A stretch of 64,000 nt of DNA from positions 7,188,653 through 7,252,652 of the forward strand of contig OX442431.1 of the NCBI GenBank assembly GCA_949361645.1, in the 5' to 3' direction. Made by a program: the position numbers and the translations under genes. How positions within the stretch are numbered: the stretch's first letter is position 1; each line of letters begins with the position of its first letter. This DNA comes from Spongilla lacustris. Lineage: Eukaryota > Porifera > Demospongiae > Spongillida > Spongillidae. The notes under the pieces were generated by a model that saw only the letters and a list, made by a program, of their open reading frames with translations, made no database searches and had not been told where the DNA came from. Positions 13,056 to 24,800 of this stretch are shown piece after piece.

Positions 13056-13771
13056 GGTTCGCCTAGATAGTGCGTCCCTACAATAAATTGGCAAGTAAAA
13101 TGTAGCCTGTAAATACGTGCGTACAATGTGTATGTACCTGCTGCTGACCCTTCTGTCCCAAGGTTAGACTATGTCTTACTGGTCTTGTCTCTCTCTTGGC
13201 AACACAAAAAATGAACTTTTAGCACCATGCAGTAGTATTAGCCGACGGACATTACATATTTGTAAGTGAGACTTATGCAGTGTTTCCTCGAATTGGATTT
13301 TTTTATGCGGCATTCAACCACTAGGAATCAAAGTACCGTAAATCCCATTTACAAAGCTGAAATTGTTAGTGCGGAGGATCCCTAGTCTTGGGGGTCCCTG
13401 CAAGGAGTAGGGTCTGGCAACTCGTGTATTCTGATGAGTTATATGAGTTCATAAGCCACGAAACCTTACTCCCATGCGAATTGTATCAACACATATACAG
13501 TCACGTAATTTTTGCTACTGGTGGCCGACGCTTAAAACACAAATTGATACACGTACTATACAGTACCGGTGAACAGGCATACATCTCTCGATTGGGCTCT
13601 AATCCACATTAATGGGTTGTATGGTTATGAATATCATATAAGCGTACACGTGATGTAGTGCCAATAGTAATGGGCGTGGTCTCACTGGAAGGATTCTTCT
13701 TTGTTCTGGACCTCACACTGCACTGATGGGTGTCTATCTGGGAGAGGCTGCATAATTACTCCTGGATCTAT

Positions 13772-13808
<37 letters not shown>

Positions 13809-14029
13809 GTTTTTATTTACATAGAATAGATACACCTCCATATCACACATGCAGACTTCCGTCTCACTTCAATTTTGTTATACAATTTGAAATTAAATGG
13901 ACATTAAAATGAAAAATAATAAGATACATACATACATAGAAAAACAAGAAGATGAATAGAAATAATAACAGTACTGAATACACATATGATCACTTAATAT
14001 GCAACATCAGGCAGGCCAGCCCCATCATC
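13056..14029. other. Intergenic DNA upstream of RabE-2, with a 35-base poly-G run
   Basis: This must include the RabE-2 promoter, but no motif is clear. The G run at 13772-13806 is uninterrupted. No gene is recognisable on either strand. Confidence 0.5.
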
Positions 14030-14345
14030 ATTGCTAACCTTAGTACATGCACAAGGAATTCTTCATCTCGGTGGCATGTGGCTTCATACATTGTCTGATG
14101 GTGTATACATGTATATAAATGTGATTGGATTCTGTTGGCATTGCTAAGTACGATATCATTTACAGCCCTAGGCCCATCTGGTAGATAATGATGTGATGAT
14201 CCAGGTTGGAGTAGGAGGTGGGCTATATAGTAACTGTTATTACAGTCCTTTACATTGTGATAAAGTATTGTCATACTTTTCCTTTTGTTGTTGTCAAAGA
14301 AATTTGTGAACCATGCTCCGTATCCTCCGCAGCAAGGGGAGAGAC
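14030..14345 (-). pseudogene. Decayed copy of RabE exons 5 to 7
   Basis: On the minus strand, 14335-14262 reads as a damaged exon 5: TTTGTGTCTCTCC upstream as in the paralogs, then GYGAWFTNFF where intact genes have SGAWFTSTL. Around 14165-14135 is sequence like intron 6 (TATCGTACTTAGCAATGC against CATCGTACCACCATCAATGC in RabE-2). At 14100-14039 a copy of exon 7 remains (TATGAAGCCACATGCC, then AATTCCTTGTGCATGTACTAAG followed by GTTAGC). The exon 5 donor is lost and no last exon is attached. It is probably a leftover of an extra duplicate between RabE-2 and RabE-3. Confidence 0.72.
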
Positions 14346-14654
14346 ACAAATCATATACATGTAGAACCAATTGGTTGAGAATGAATAAAAAATAAATTTG
14401 TTTAAAAAGTAACCATTGCTGATATATGCAGTAATAAATCAGTTACCTGACTCGCAATCAGGATACACCGAGTTCGTACGCGTATTGATGAAACTGTTGA
14501 CGCTTAGAAACTCAGGCATCAGAGCCGATACTAGTCTCGTAACCATACCCGTACGTCTCTCGTTCCCAGCCCTGTTGAAATTCGATGTCTGGCTTAAACC
14601 AGTACCGTCCGAGACTAGAACCTATACGTACTAACGTAGGTTCCAATGTAGTTG

Positions 14655-15425
14655 ATCTAAAAGACCCAAAGAAATCATATTCTAGTCACTACTTGATATA
14701 AAAGACCCAGAGAAATAAAACCTAGTCACGAATTGATATAAAAGACCCAAAGAAGTCAAGCTAGAGTCACTACTTGATCTAAAAGACCCAAAGAAATGAA
14801 ACTAGAGTCAGCACGTAAACTATATGACCCAAAGAAGTCAAGCTAGAGTCACTACTTGAACTAAAAGACCCACAGAAATCAATCTAGAGTCAATACTTGA
14901 TCTATAAGACCCACAGATATCAAACCCTAGTTACCACGTGATATAAAACACACTAAAATCAAACTTGACTCACTTCTTAATCGAAAAAGATCGACAGAAA
15001 TCAAACTAGAGTCACTGGTTGATCTAAATGACCCAAAGAAATCAAACTCTAATCACTACTTGATATAAACGACCCAATTGCAAAGAAATAAAACCTAGTC
15101 ACAAATCGATATAAAGGACCCAAAGAAGTCAGCACTTAAACTATATGACACACAGAAATGAAACTAGAGTCACTACTTGATCTAAAAGACACACAGAAAT
15201 CAAACCCTAGTCACTGCATGATATAAAAGACTCAAAAACGTCAAACTCTAGTCACTGCTTGATATAGAAGACCCAGAGAAATCAAACCCTAATCACTACT
15301 GGATATAAAAGACCCGCAGAAATCTAACTAGAGTCACTACTTGATACAGAAATCAAACCCTAGCCACTAAATGATATAAAGAAATCACTGCATGATACAA
15401 AAGACCCAGAGAAATCAAACCCTAT
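14655..15425. repeat. Degenerate 41-bp minisatellite, about 19 copies
   Basis: Repeats of a unit close to CTAGAGTCACTACTTGATCT plus AAAAGACCCAAAGAAATGAAA, diverged and sometimes truncated, lie between RabE-2 and RabE-3. Conserved pieces in each copy are CTAGAGTCACTACTTGAT and AAAGACCCA. No coding potential is seen. Confidence 0.88.
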
Positions 15426-15554
15426 CATGTAGAAGCTATAAATAATTGCTAGCTTCAGTTGCTTGTGTGTGGGGTGCAAGCAGAAGTGTTCTGCATCATA
15501 ACCTGACATATGCCATCTTTTTAAATTATAGAGATAAAATGGGGTGTGCAAGAT

Positions 15555-15576
15555 GGGGGGGGGGGGGGGGGGGGGG
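15555..15576 (+). repeat. Poly-G run of 22
   Basis: Uninterrupted G homopolymer downstream of the RabE-3 stop, in intergenic DNA. Confidence 0.9.
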
Positions 15577-15826
15577 ATGTCCAATTATTGTCATAGGAAA
15601 TTATTGTACATGTATTAGTGATGCATTACAAGTCATTTGAATAATGGAAGTCAGGAGATAGTAACTAAACATGTACTTGTCAGTATGGTTATAAGAGCAG
15701 CTTCTCAGTCCATGGAAAAATTATGCACTTCAAAAATATATATAAAACAGGACTGTACTGCCATTATGGTGCTCCTGATGATTCCCACCAGGGTATCCAA
15801 TCAATGTCCATCTAACCACTGCCTCC

Positions 15827-18800
15827 TTACTTGTGGTCCTTTGTACGTTGGCTCACATTCCTTACAGCACCTTTTCTTCTCAGAAAGCCAGATTTTGTCT
15901 TCTCTTCTTCTGCAGCTGCTGGCTTGCTGGGAAGTGTCTTAGAAGTCCGAGCCACTTCAGCAGTCCTAGTGGCATGGGAACCTGGCACCACAGGAATGTC
16001 TTCACTGGACAGCTCTAAGGCTGCTGAATGAGGCTGCAGTTGTGATGTAGGTTTGTGAGGTAGGGAGACGTTAATTTCAATGGCTACCGAGTGAGGTCGC
16101 AGTTGTGTGGCTGGTTCATGAATGGATACATTCTTTTCAATGGCTCCAGAGTGAGGTCGTGGTCGTGGTGGCAGCTCTTCTTTTTCATCATCATGCTCCT
16201 TTGGCACTGCCTTCTTCCGACGTATCACCCTCCAACGCCGCCAATTGAACTCGTTGGTATTCAGTGAAGTGGGATCCCCTTCAGGCTCCATGCCTGCATG
16301 TTCAGTGGGATCTGGAAGGTCAACAGGTCTCTGGGAACTGCCACCTCTAACAGCCTCACTTACTGCCACTTTCTTCTCAATCGACAACATCGCGGTGTCC
16401 TTTGCTAAACTTCCAAGTTCATCCAATGAGTTTGTTTCCTTCATGGGATGATGTATCTTATCATCATCACCACTGGTGACCTTCCCTCCTATAGGGATAT
16501 TGACATGTACATCCACCACACTGGGCACCTCATGTAGTTTTTCAGCTCCCAGATCTGCTACTTGAGGTTGGTGCAAGGTTGGCACCACCCTTAAGAGATC
16601 CTCAGCTGGTCCATCCTCAACTCTGGGTACAATGACATCACCTCCAACACTGCGGTCTATTTGAACATCAAACACAGTGGTATGTTGTCCTTCGAAGGTA
16701 CTCTGGAGTGTTACATCAGCACTGGTCTCTGCTGGATAGATGCCCTCCTGGAGGTGTGGTGTACCCTCAGTTTGGAGGCGTGGCTCAGTTAAAGCATTCA
16801 CCACCTGGTTCACTTCTGCTAGACGTTGCCTCTTATCACCAGCACCTTGCCTTTTGACTTCTTCCACGTCTCCAGAACACTGCTCAGTATCAGTTGGTTT
16901 TCTTTCCTTTGTCTTGTGCATACTTCCAGCTTCTTCAAAAGCCACCCCACTTCTTGCCATTTGGATTTTCTCTGATGGATGTGCTCCTATAGCTGCAGTT
17001 GTATTAAGATCAGTGGGATAAGACAAAGTTATATTGAAAACATTCGAGATGATAGAGACCTCTGGCTGTCCTTGGTCACACCTCCCTTCCTCCATGGAAC
17101 CATCCAGGTACGTTACATCTGTACAAGTCTTAGCTTCAGCTGAATGGATGGCCTCTGTGAGGTGTGGGGTACTCCCTCCTTGGAGGTGTGGCTCTTCCTT
17201 CTCTGTTGGTCTCTCACTTTCTGCCTCAACAACAGTACCTTCCTTTTCCCCTCCTGTTGGAGCCATAACATCCAGCTTTCCTACAACATTGTCCTTCTCC
17301 ACACTGGGTACCTCTGATGATGCCCTGTCAAGAATACCTTCACTGGGTACACTGGTTGGCTGTTTGATAAGGGGTTGTGTGTCTACACACATCTCTTTCT
17401 GATCCCTACACTCTTCAGCTGGTTCAGTCTGCGTCAAAATGGAAGTGTCCATTGCAAGGGGATGGATTGAAGTAGGTAATGGAATGTTGTGGTCAGGGGG
17501 AGACCCCTGCTGCAATGAAGATGGTGTGGTTCCACCACCAACAGTACTCTGGGCCTTGTTCACTTCTATAGGAAGCATCTTGTCTTCAATATAGGTGTGC
17601 TTTGTTTGGAGTGTATCAGAGGAGGTCAACATTTCCACACCATTGGAGGATGTGTTCTCAATCCAAAACGCAATAAAGTCATTGGAAACAGGTCTCAGTG
17701 TCTCACACACTGATCCAGCTTCCAAATCTCCAGTTTGGTGTTCATGTGGGTCCAGAGTGTCTGATGGTGAGGTGATGACCTGTTGGGTTGGTTCAATGGT
17801 TGGAAGGATTTCTTCCTCAAGTTTAGGAGGTTGGATGTCTGATGGGATTCCACCAGCAACATTTGAAATGTTAGGGACCTCTGGCTGTTCTTGATCACAC
17901 CTCACTTTCTCCATGGAACCATCCACTGAATGGATGGCCTCTGTGAGGTGTGGGGTACTCCCTCCTTGGAGGTGTGGCTCTTCCTTCTCTGTTGGTCCCT
18001 CACTTTCTGCCTCAACAACAGTACCTTCCTTGTCCCCTGCTGTTGGAGCCATAACATCCAGCTTTCCTTCAACGTTGTCCTTCTCCACACTGGGTACCTC
18101 TGATGGTGCCCTGTCAAGAATACCTTCACTGGGTACACTGGTTGATTGCTCATTAAGGCGCTGTGTGTCTACATACACCTCTTTCTCTGAAGTGTGTTTA
18201 TTTGGCGCTTCAACCTGTACTAAAGTGGCTGGTTGATGGGCAGATGGAGATACAGTAATGCAATTGGTTGTGGTTTCATTTTCAGCTATACCCTTAGTAT
18301 TCTGTTCTTGGAGTTGTGACTCTTTCAGCTTGTCCCCTATGACCACATCTTTTGTGCATCCTGAATGCACATTGATACCTCCAATTTCATCCAATGAGTT
18401 TGCCTCCTTCATGGGATGATGTATCTTATCATCATCACCACTGGTGACCTTCTCCCTTGTAGGGATATTGACATGTACCTCCATCACACTGGGCAACTCA
18501 TGTGTTTTTTCAGCTCCCAGATCTAATACTTGAGGTTGTTGCAATGTTGACACCACCCTCAAGCAATCCTCAGCTGGTCCACCCTCGACTCTGGGTACAA
18601 TGACATCACCTACACTAAGGTATATTTGAACATCAAACACAGTGGTATGTTGTCCTTCGGAGGTACTCTGAAGTGTTACATCAGCACTGGTCTCTGCTGG
18701 ATATCTGCCCTCCTGGAGGTGTGGTGTACACTCAGTTTGGCGGCGTAGCTCAGTTAAAGCATTCACCACCTGGTTCACTTCTGCTAGACATTGCCTCTTA

Positions 18801-21800
18801 TCACCAGCACCTTGCCTTTTGACTTCTTCCACGTCTCCAGAACACTGCTCAGTATCACTTGGTTTTCTTTCCTTTGTCTTTTGCATATTTTCAGCTTCTT
18901 CAAGAGCCACACCACTTCTTCCCATTTGGATTTTCTCCATGGGACCATACAGGTGCATTACATCAGTACTCATCACCACCTCAGCTGAATGGATGGCCTC
19001 TGTGAGGTGTGGGGTACTCCCTCCTTGGAGGTGTGGTTGTTCCTTTTCTGTTCTATCTGCTTCACAAATATCAGCCAATACATCCAGCTTTCCTTCAACA
19101 TTGTCCTTCTCCACACTGGGTACCTTTGATGGTGTCCTGTCAAGAATACCTTCACTGGGTACACTGGTTAGTTGTTCATCAAGGGGCTGGGTGTCTATAT
19201 ACTCTTTCTGAAGCCCAAGTGCATCACACTCAGAGGTGTATGTAGATGTTTCTTCGTGATCAGCTGGTTCAGTCTGCATCAAAATGGAAGTGTCCGTTGC
19301 AAGGAGGTACATTGAAGTAGGTAAGGGAATGTTGTGGTCATGGGCAGACCCCTGCTGCAATGAAGATGGTGTGGTTCCATCACCAACAGTACTCTGGGCC
19401 TCGTCCACTTCTATAGGAAGCATCTTCTCTCTAACATAGGTGTGCTTTTTTGGGAGTATATCAGAGGAGGTCGAGATTTTCACACCACTGGAGTATGTGG
19501 GCTCATTCCCCAAGGCAATAAAGTCATTGTTAACAGGTCCTGGCATCTCATACACTGTTTGGTGTTCCTGTGGGTCCAGAGTGTCTGATGGTGAGGTCAT
19601 GACCTGTTGGGTTGGTTCAATGGTTGGAAGGACTTCTTTCTCATGTTTGTGTGGCTGGACATCAAGTATAATATCATTAGCAACATTTAAAGTGTTAGGG
19701 ACCTCTGGCAGATCTTGGTCACACCTCCTTTCCTCTATGAAACCTTCCAGGTGTGTTACATTTCTACTGGTCTTAGCCTCAGCTGAATGGATGGCCTCTG
19801 TGAGGTGTGGGGTACTCCCTCCTTGAAGGTGTGGCTCTTCCTCGTCTGTTGGTCTCTCACTTTCTGCCTCAACAACAGTATCTTCCTTGTCCCCTCCTGT
19901 TGGAGTCATAACATCCAGCTTTCCTTCAACATTGTCCTTCTCCACACTGGGTACCTCTGATGGTGTCCTGTCAAGAATACCTTCACTGAGTACACTGATT
20001 GGTTGCTCATTAAGGCGCTGTGTGTCTACATACACCTCTTTCTCTGAAGTGTGTTTATTTGGCGCTTCAACCTGTACTAAAGTGGCTGGTTGGTGGGTGG
20101 ATGGAAATTCACTAATGTCATTGGGTGTGGTTTCAATTCCATCAATACCCTTACTACTCTGTTCTTGGATGTGTGACTTGTGTGGAAGGACATCTTCCTC
20201 GTGCCGGGGTGTCTGGATGTCATGTGGAACTTCACCTGCAATAATTGAAGTGTTGGGGATCTTGGGCTGTTCTTGGTCACACCTCCCTCCCCCCACAGAA
20301 CCAGCGAGGTATGTTACATCTGTACTGGTCTTAGCCTCAGCTGAATGGATGGCCTCTGTGAGGTGTGAGGTACTCCCCCCTTGGAGGTGTGGCTCTTCCT
20401 TCTCTGCTGGTCTCTCACTTTCTGCCTCAACAACAGTACCTTCCTTGTCCCCTCCTGTTGGAGCCACAATATCCAGTCTTTCTTCAACGTTGCCCTTCTC
20501 CACACTGGGTACCTCTGATGTTGCCCTGTCAAGAATACCTTCACTGAGTACACTTTGACTAAAGAGTGGTGTGTCTACATACTCCAGCCCCTGGCCACAA
20601 AGAGATGCATGTTTATTTGGCTCCTCAACCTGCGCACAGAGAGAGGTGTCTGTTACCAATGTGGGATGGGCTAGTGTAGAAATGGTTTCCATGTGATCTG
20701 TGGGTGTGGGTTGTGTGGAACATGTAGGGGTGGCTTCTGTGACAGATTCTGATATAATCTCAATTTGGTCCCTCATCAGAGTCCCTTGATGTGAAGGTAC
20801 ATCATGAGTTGGTTCAATGTATGAATAATTATTCTCTAGAGTCTCTTCCCCAGCAAATACACATGATTCTATGTCCTGCCTCCAATCATAAAGCTCATTG
20901 CTGGCTGTGGCCTCTAAATCTCCAGTTTGGTGTTCCTGTGGGTCCAGAGTGTCTGATGGTGAGGTGAAGACTTGTTGGGTTGGTTCAATGGTTGGAATGA
21001 CTTCTTTCTCAAGATTGTATGACATGATATCAGGTAGGGTTTCATCAGCAATGGGTAAAGTGATGGAGGCCTCTGCCTGTCCTTGGTCAAACCTCACTCC
21101 ATCCATGGAAAAATCCTGATATGCACTGTCCTTGATCTCAACTCGATACAAGTGTTGGTTACTCCCTCCTTGGAGGTGTGGTTCTTCCATTTCTGTTGGT
21201 CTCTCGCTTTCTGCCTCAACAGCAGTACCTTCCTTGTCCCCTGCTGTTGGAGCCATAACATCCAGCTTTCCTTCAACATTGTCCTTCTCCACACTGGGTA
21301 CCTCTGATGGTGCCCTGTCAAGAATACCTTCACTGAGTACACTTTGACTAAAGAGTGGTGTGTCTACATACTCCAGCCCCTGGCCACAAAGAGATGCATG
21401 TTTATTTGGCTCCTCAACCTGTGCACAGAGAGAGGTGTCTGTTACCAAAGTGGGATGGGCTAGTGTAGAAATAGTCGTGATGGTTTCAGTGTGATCTGTG
21501 GGTGTGGCTTCTGTGAGAGCTGTGGGTGTGGCTTCTGTGAGAGCTGTGGGTGTGGCTTCTGTGAGAGCTGTGGGTGTGGCTTCTGTCAAAGCTGTGGGTA
21601 TGGATTCAGTGTAATTTATGGCTGTGGCTTCAGTGGAACATGTAGGTGTGGTTTTTGTGAGGGTTTTATATGTGATCCCAACTTGATCTTTCATTGAAGT
21701 CTCCTCATGTGAAGGTATATGTACAAGCATCTTCCTTGATTCTATGTCCTTCCTCCAATCATAAAGCTCATTGCTGGCTGCAGCCTCTAAATCTCCAGTT

Positions 21801-24800
21801 TGGTGTTCCAGTGGGTCTAGAGTGTCTGATAGTGGGGTAATGACCTGTCGGGTTGGTTCAATGATAGGAAGGATTTCTTCCTCATGTTTTGGTGGCTGGA
21901 TGTCACATGCGATATCCCTAGAATAATTTGTTCCTGCCTCACAAATGGCTCCATCACTGCCAGCTCCGATTGGAGCCATAACATCCAGCTGTGCTCCAAT
22001 GCCCTCACTGAGTGTGTCACTGCGTACACAGATTGGTTGTTCATCAAGGGGCTGCATGTCTGTATACTCTTTCTGAAACCCACCATACTCAGAGGTGTGT
22101 GTATTTGTTTCTTCAGCTGGTTCAGTCTGCATCATAAGGGAATTGAGGAGGTAGATTGAAGTAGGATTAGGGATGTTGTGGTCAGGAGGAGACCCCTGCC
22201 GCAATGAAGATGGTGTGGTTCCACCACTAACAGTACCTGGGGCCTTGTCTACTTCTAAAGGAAGTTCAACATAGATGTGCTTCATTTGGAGTACATCAGA
22301 GGAGGTCACCATGTTCTCATAATTTGAAGTTGTTGTCTCAATCCACAAGACCATAAAGTTATTGGTAGCAGATGTCTCACAAGCAGATTGGCTTATGGAA
22401 GTGGATTGAGGCAAAGATGATGTATCAACAAGTGTATGAAGTGGTGGCTCAATGATTGGAAGGACATCTTCCTCGTGCCGGGGTTTCTGGATGTCATGTG
22501 GAACTTCACCTGCAATAATTGAAGAGTTGGGGACCTCTGGTTGTTCTTGATCACACCTCCCTCCCTCCATGGAACCAGCGAGGTGTGTTACATCTGTACT
22601 GGTCTTAGCCTCTGCTGAATGGATGGCCTCTGTGAGGTGTGGGGTACTCCCTCCTTGGAGGTGTGGCTCTTCCTTCTCTGTTGGTCTCTCCCTTTCTGCC
22701 TCAACAACAGTATCTTCCTTGTCCCCTCCTGTTGGAGCCATAACATCCAGCTTTCCTTCAACATTGTCCTTCTCCACACTGGGTACCTCTGATGGTGCCC
22801 TGTCAAGAATACCTTCACTGAGTACACTTTGACTAAAGAGTGGTGTGTCTACATACTCCAGCCCCTGGCCACAAAGAGATGCATGTTTATTTGGCTCCTC
22901 AACCTGCGCACAGAGAGAGGTGTCCATTACCAAAGTGGGATGGGATATAGTCATGATGGTTTCAATGTGATCTGTGGGTGTGGGTTGTGTGGAACATGTA
23001 CATGTACATGTGGCTTCTGTGAGGGATTCTAATATCATCTCAATTTGATCCAGCATCAGAGTCCCTTGATGTGAAGGTACATCATGAGTTGGTTCAATGT
23101 ATAAATAATTATTCTCTAAAGTCTCTTCCCCAGCAAACACACATGATTCTATGTCCATCTTCCAATCATAAAGCTCATTGCTGGCTGTGGCCTCCAGATC
23201 TCCAGTTTGGAGTTCCTGTGGGTCCAGAGTGTCTGATGGTGAGGTTATGACCTGTTGGGTTGGTTCAACGGTTAGAATGACTTCTTTCTCAAGTTTGGAT
23301 GACATGATACCAGGTAGAGTTTCATCAGCAATAGGTAAAGTGATGGAGACCTCTGCCTGTCCTTGGTCAAACCTCACTCCATCCATGGAAAAATCCTGAT
23401 ATGCACTGTCCTTGATCTCAACTCGATACAAGTGTTGGTTACTCCCTCCTTGGAGGTGTGGTTCTTCCATTTCTGTTGGTCTCTCGCTTTCTGCCTCAAC
23501 AGCAGTACCTTCCTTGTCCCCTCCTGTTGGAGCCATAACATCCAGCTTTCCTTCAACATTGTCCTTCTCCACACTGGGTACCTCTGATGGTGCCCTGTCA
23601 AGAATACCTTCACTGAGTACACTTTGACTAAAGAGTGGTGTGTCTACATACTCCAGCCCCTGGCCACAAAGAGATGCATGTTTATTTGGCTCCTCAACCT
23701 GTGCACAGAGAGAGGTGTCCATTACCAAAGTGGGATGGGCTAGTGCAGAAATAGTGGTGATGATTTCAGTGTGAGCTGTGGGTGTGGCTTCTGTGAGAAC
23801 TGTGGGTGAGGCTTCTGTGAGAGCTATGGGTGTGGTTTCTGTCAGAGCTGTGGGTGTGGCTTCAGTTTGAGCTGTGGGTATGTATTCAGTGTAAGTTATG
23901 GCTGTGGCTTCAGTGGAACATGTAGGTGTGGTTTTTGTGAGGGATTCAGATGTGATCCCAATTTGATCTTTCATTGAAGTCCCTTCAAGTGAAGATATAT
24001 GTACAAGTATCTTCCTTGATTCTATGTCCTTCCTCCAATCATAAAGCTCATTGCTGGCTGCGACCTCCAGATCTCCAGTTTGGTGTTCCTGTGGGTCCAG
24101 AGTGTCTGATGGTAGGGTGATGACCTGTTGGGTTGGTTCAATGGTTGGAAGGACTTCTTCCTCATGTTTGGGTGGCTGGATGTTAGGTGTAATATCACTA
24201 GCAACATTTGAAGTGATGGCGATCTCTGGCTGTCCTAAACGGTCACATCCCTTACTCTCATTTAGATCTGTAAAATCACCAGTATCTACTAGCTTCAATC
24301 CTCCTGCCTCACAAGTGGCTCCATCACTGCCAGAAGCCATAACATCCAGCTGTGCTCCAATGCCCTCACTGAGTGTGTCACTGCGTACACAGGTTGGTTG
24401 TTCATCAAGGGGCTGCATGTCTATATACTCTTTCTGAAGCCCACCATACTCAGAGGTGTGTGTATTTGTTTCTTCAGCTGGTTCAGCCTGCATCATAAGG
24501 GAATTGTACATTGCAAGGGGGTAGATTGAAGTAGGCATGTGAATGTTGTGGTCAGGGGGATACCCCTGCTGCAACGAAGATGGTGTGGTTCCACCACTAA
24601 CAGTATCCTCTACTTCTAAAGGAAGTTCAACATAGATGTGCTTCATTTGGAGTACATCAGAGGAGGTCACTATGTTCACACAATTTGAGGTTGTTGTCTC
24701 AATCCACAAGACCTTAAAGTCATTGGTAACAGATGTCTCACAAGCAGATAGGCTTATGGAAGTGGATTGAGGCAAAGATGATGTATGAACAAGTGTATTG

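Noticed and set aside
14529..14614. Possible small inverted-repeat element (CTAGTCTCG ... CGAGACTAG)
   Set aside because: Only about 9 bp match at the ends, with no target duplication or internal similarity. Chance is not excluded.
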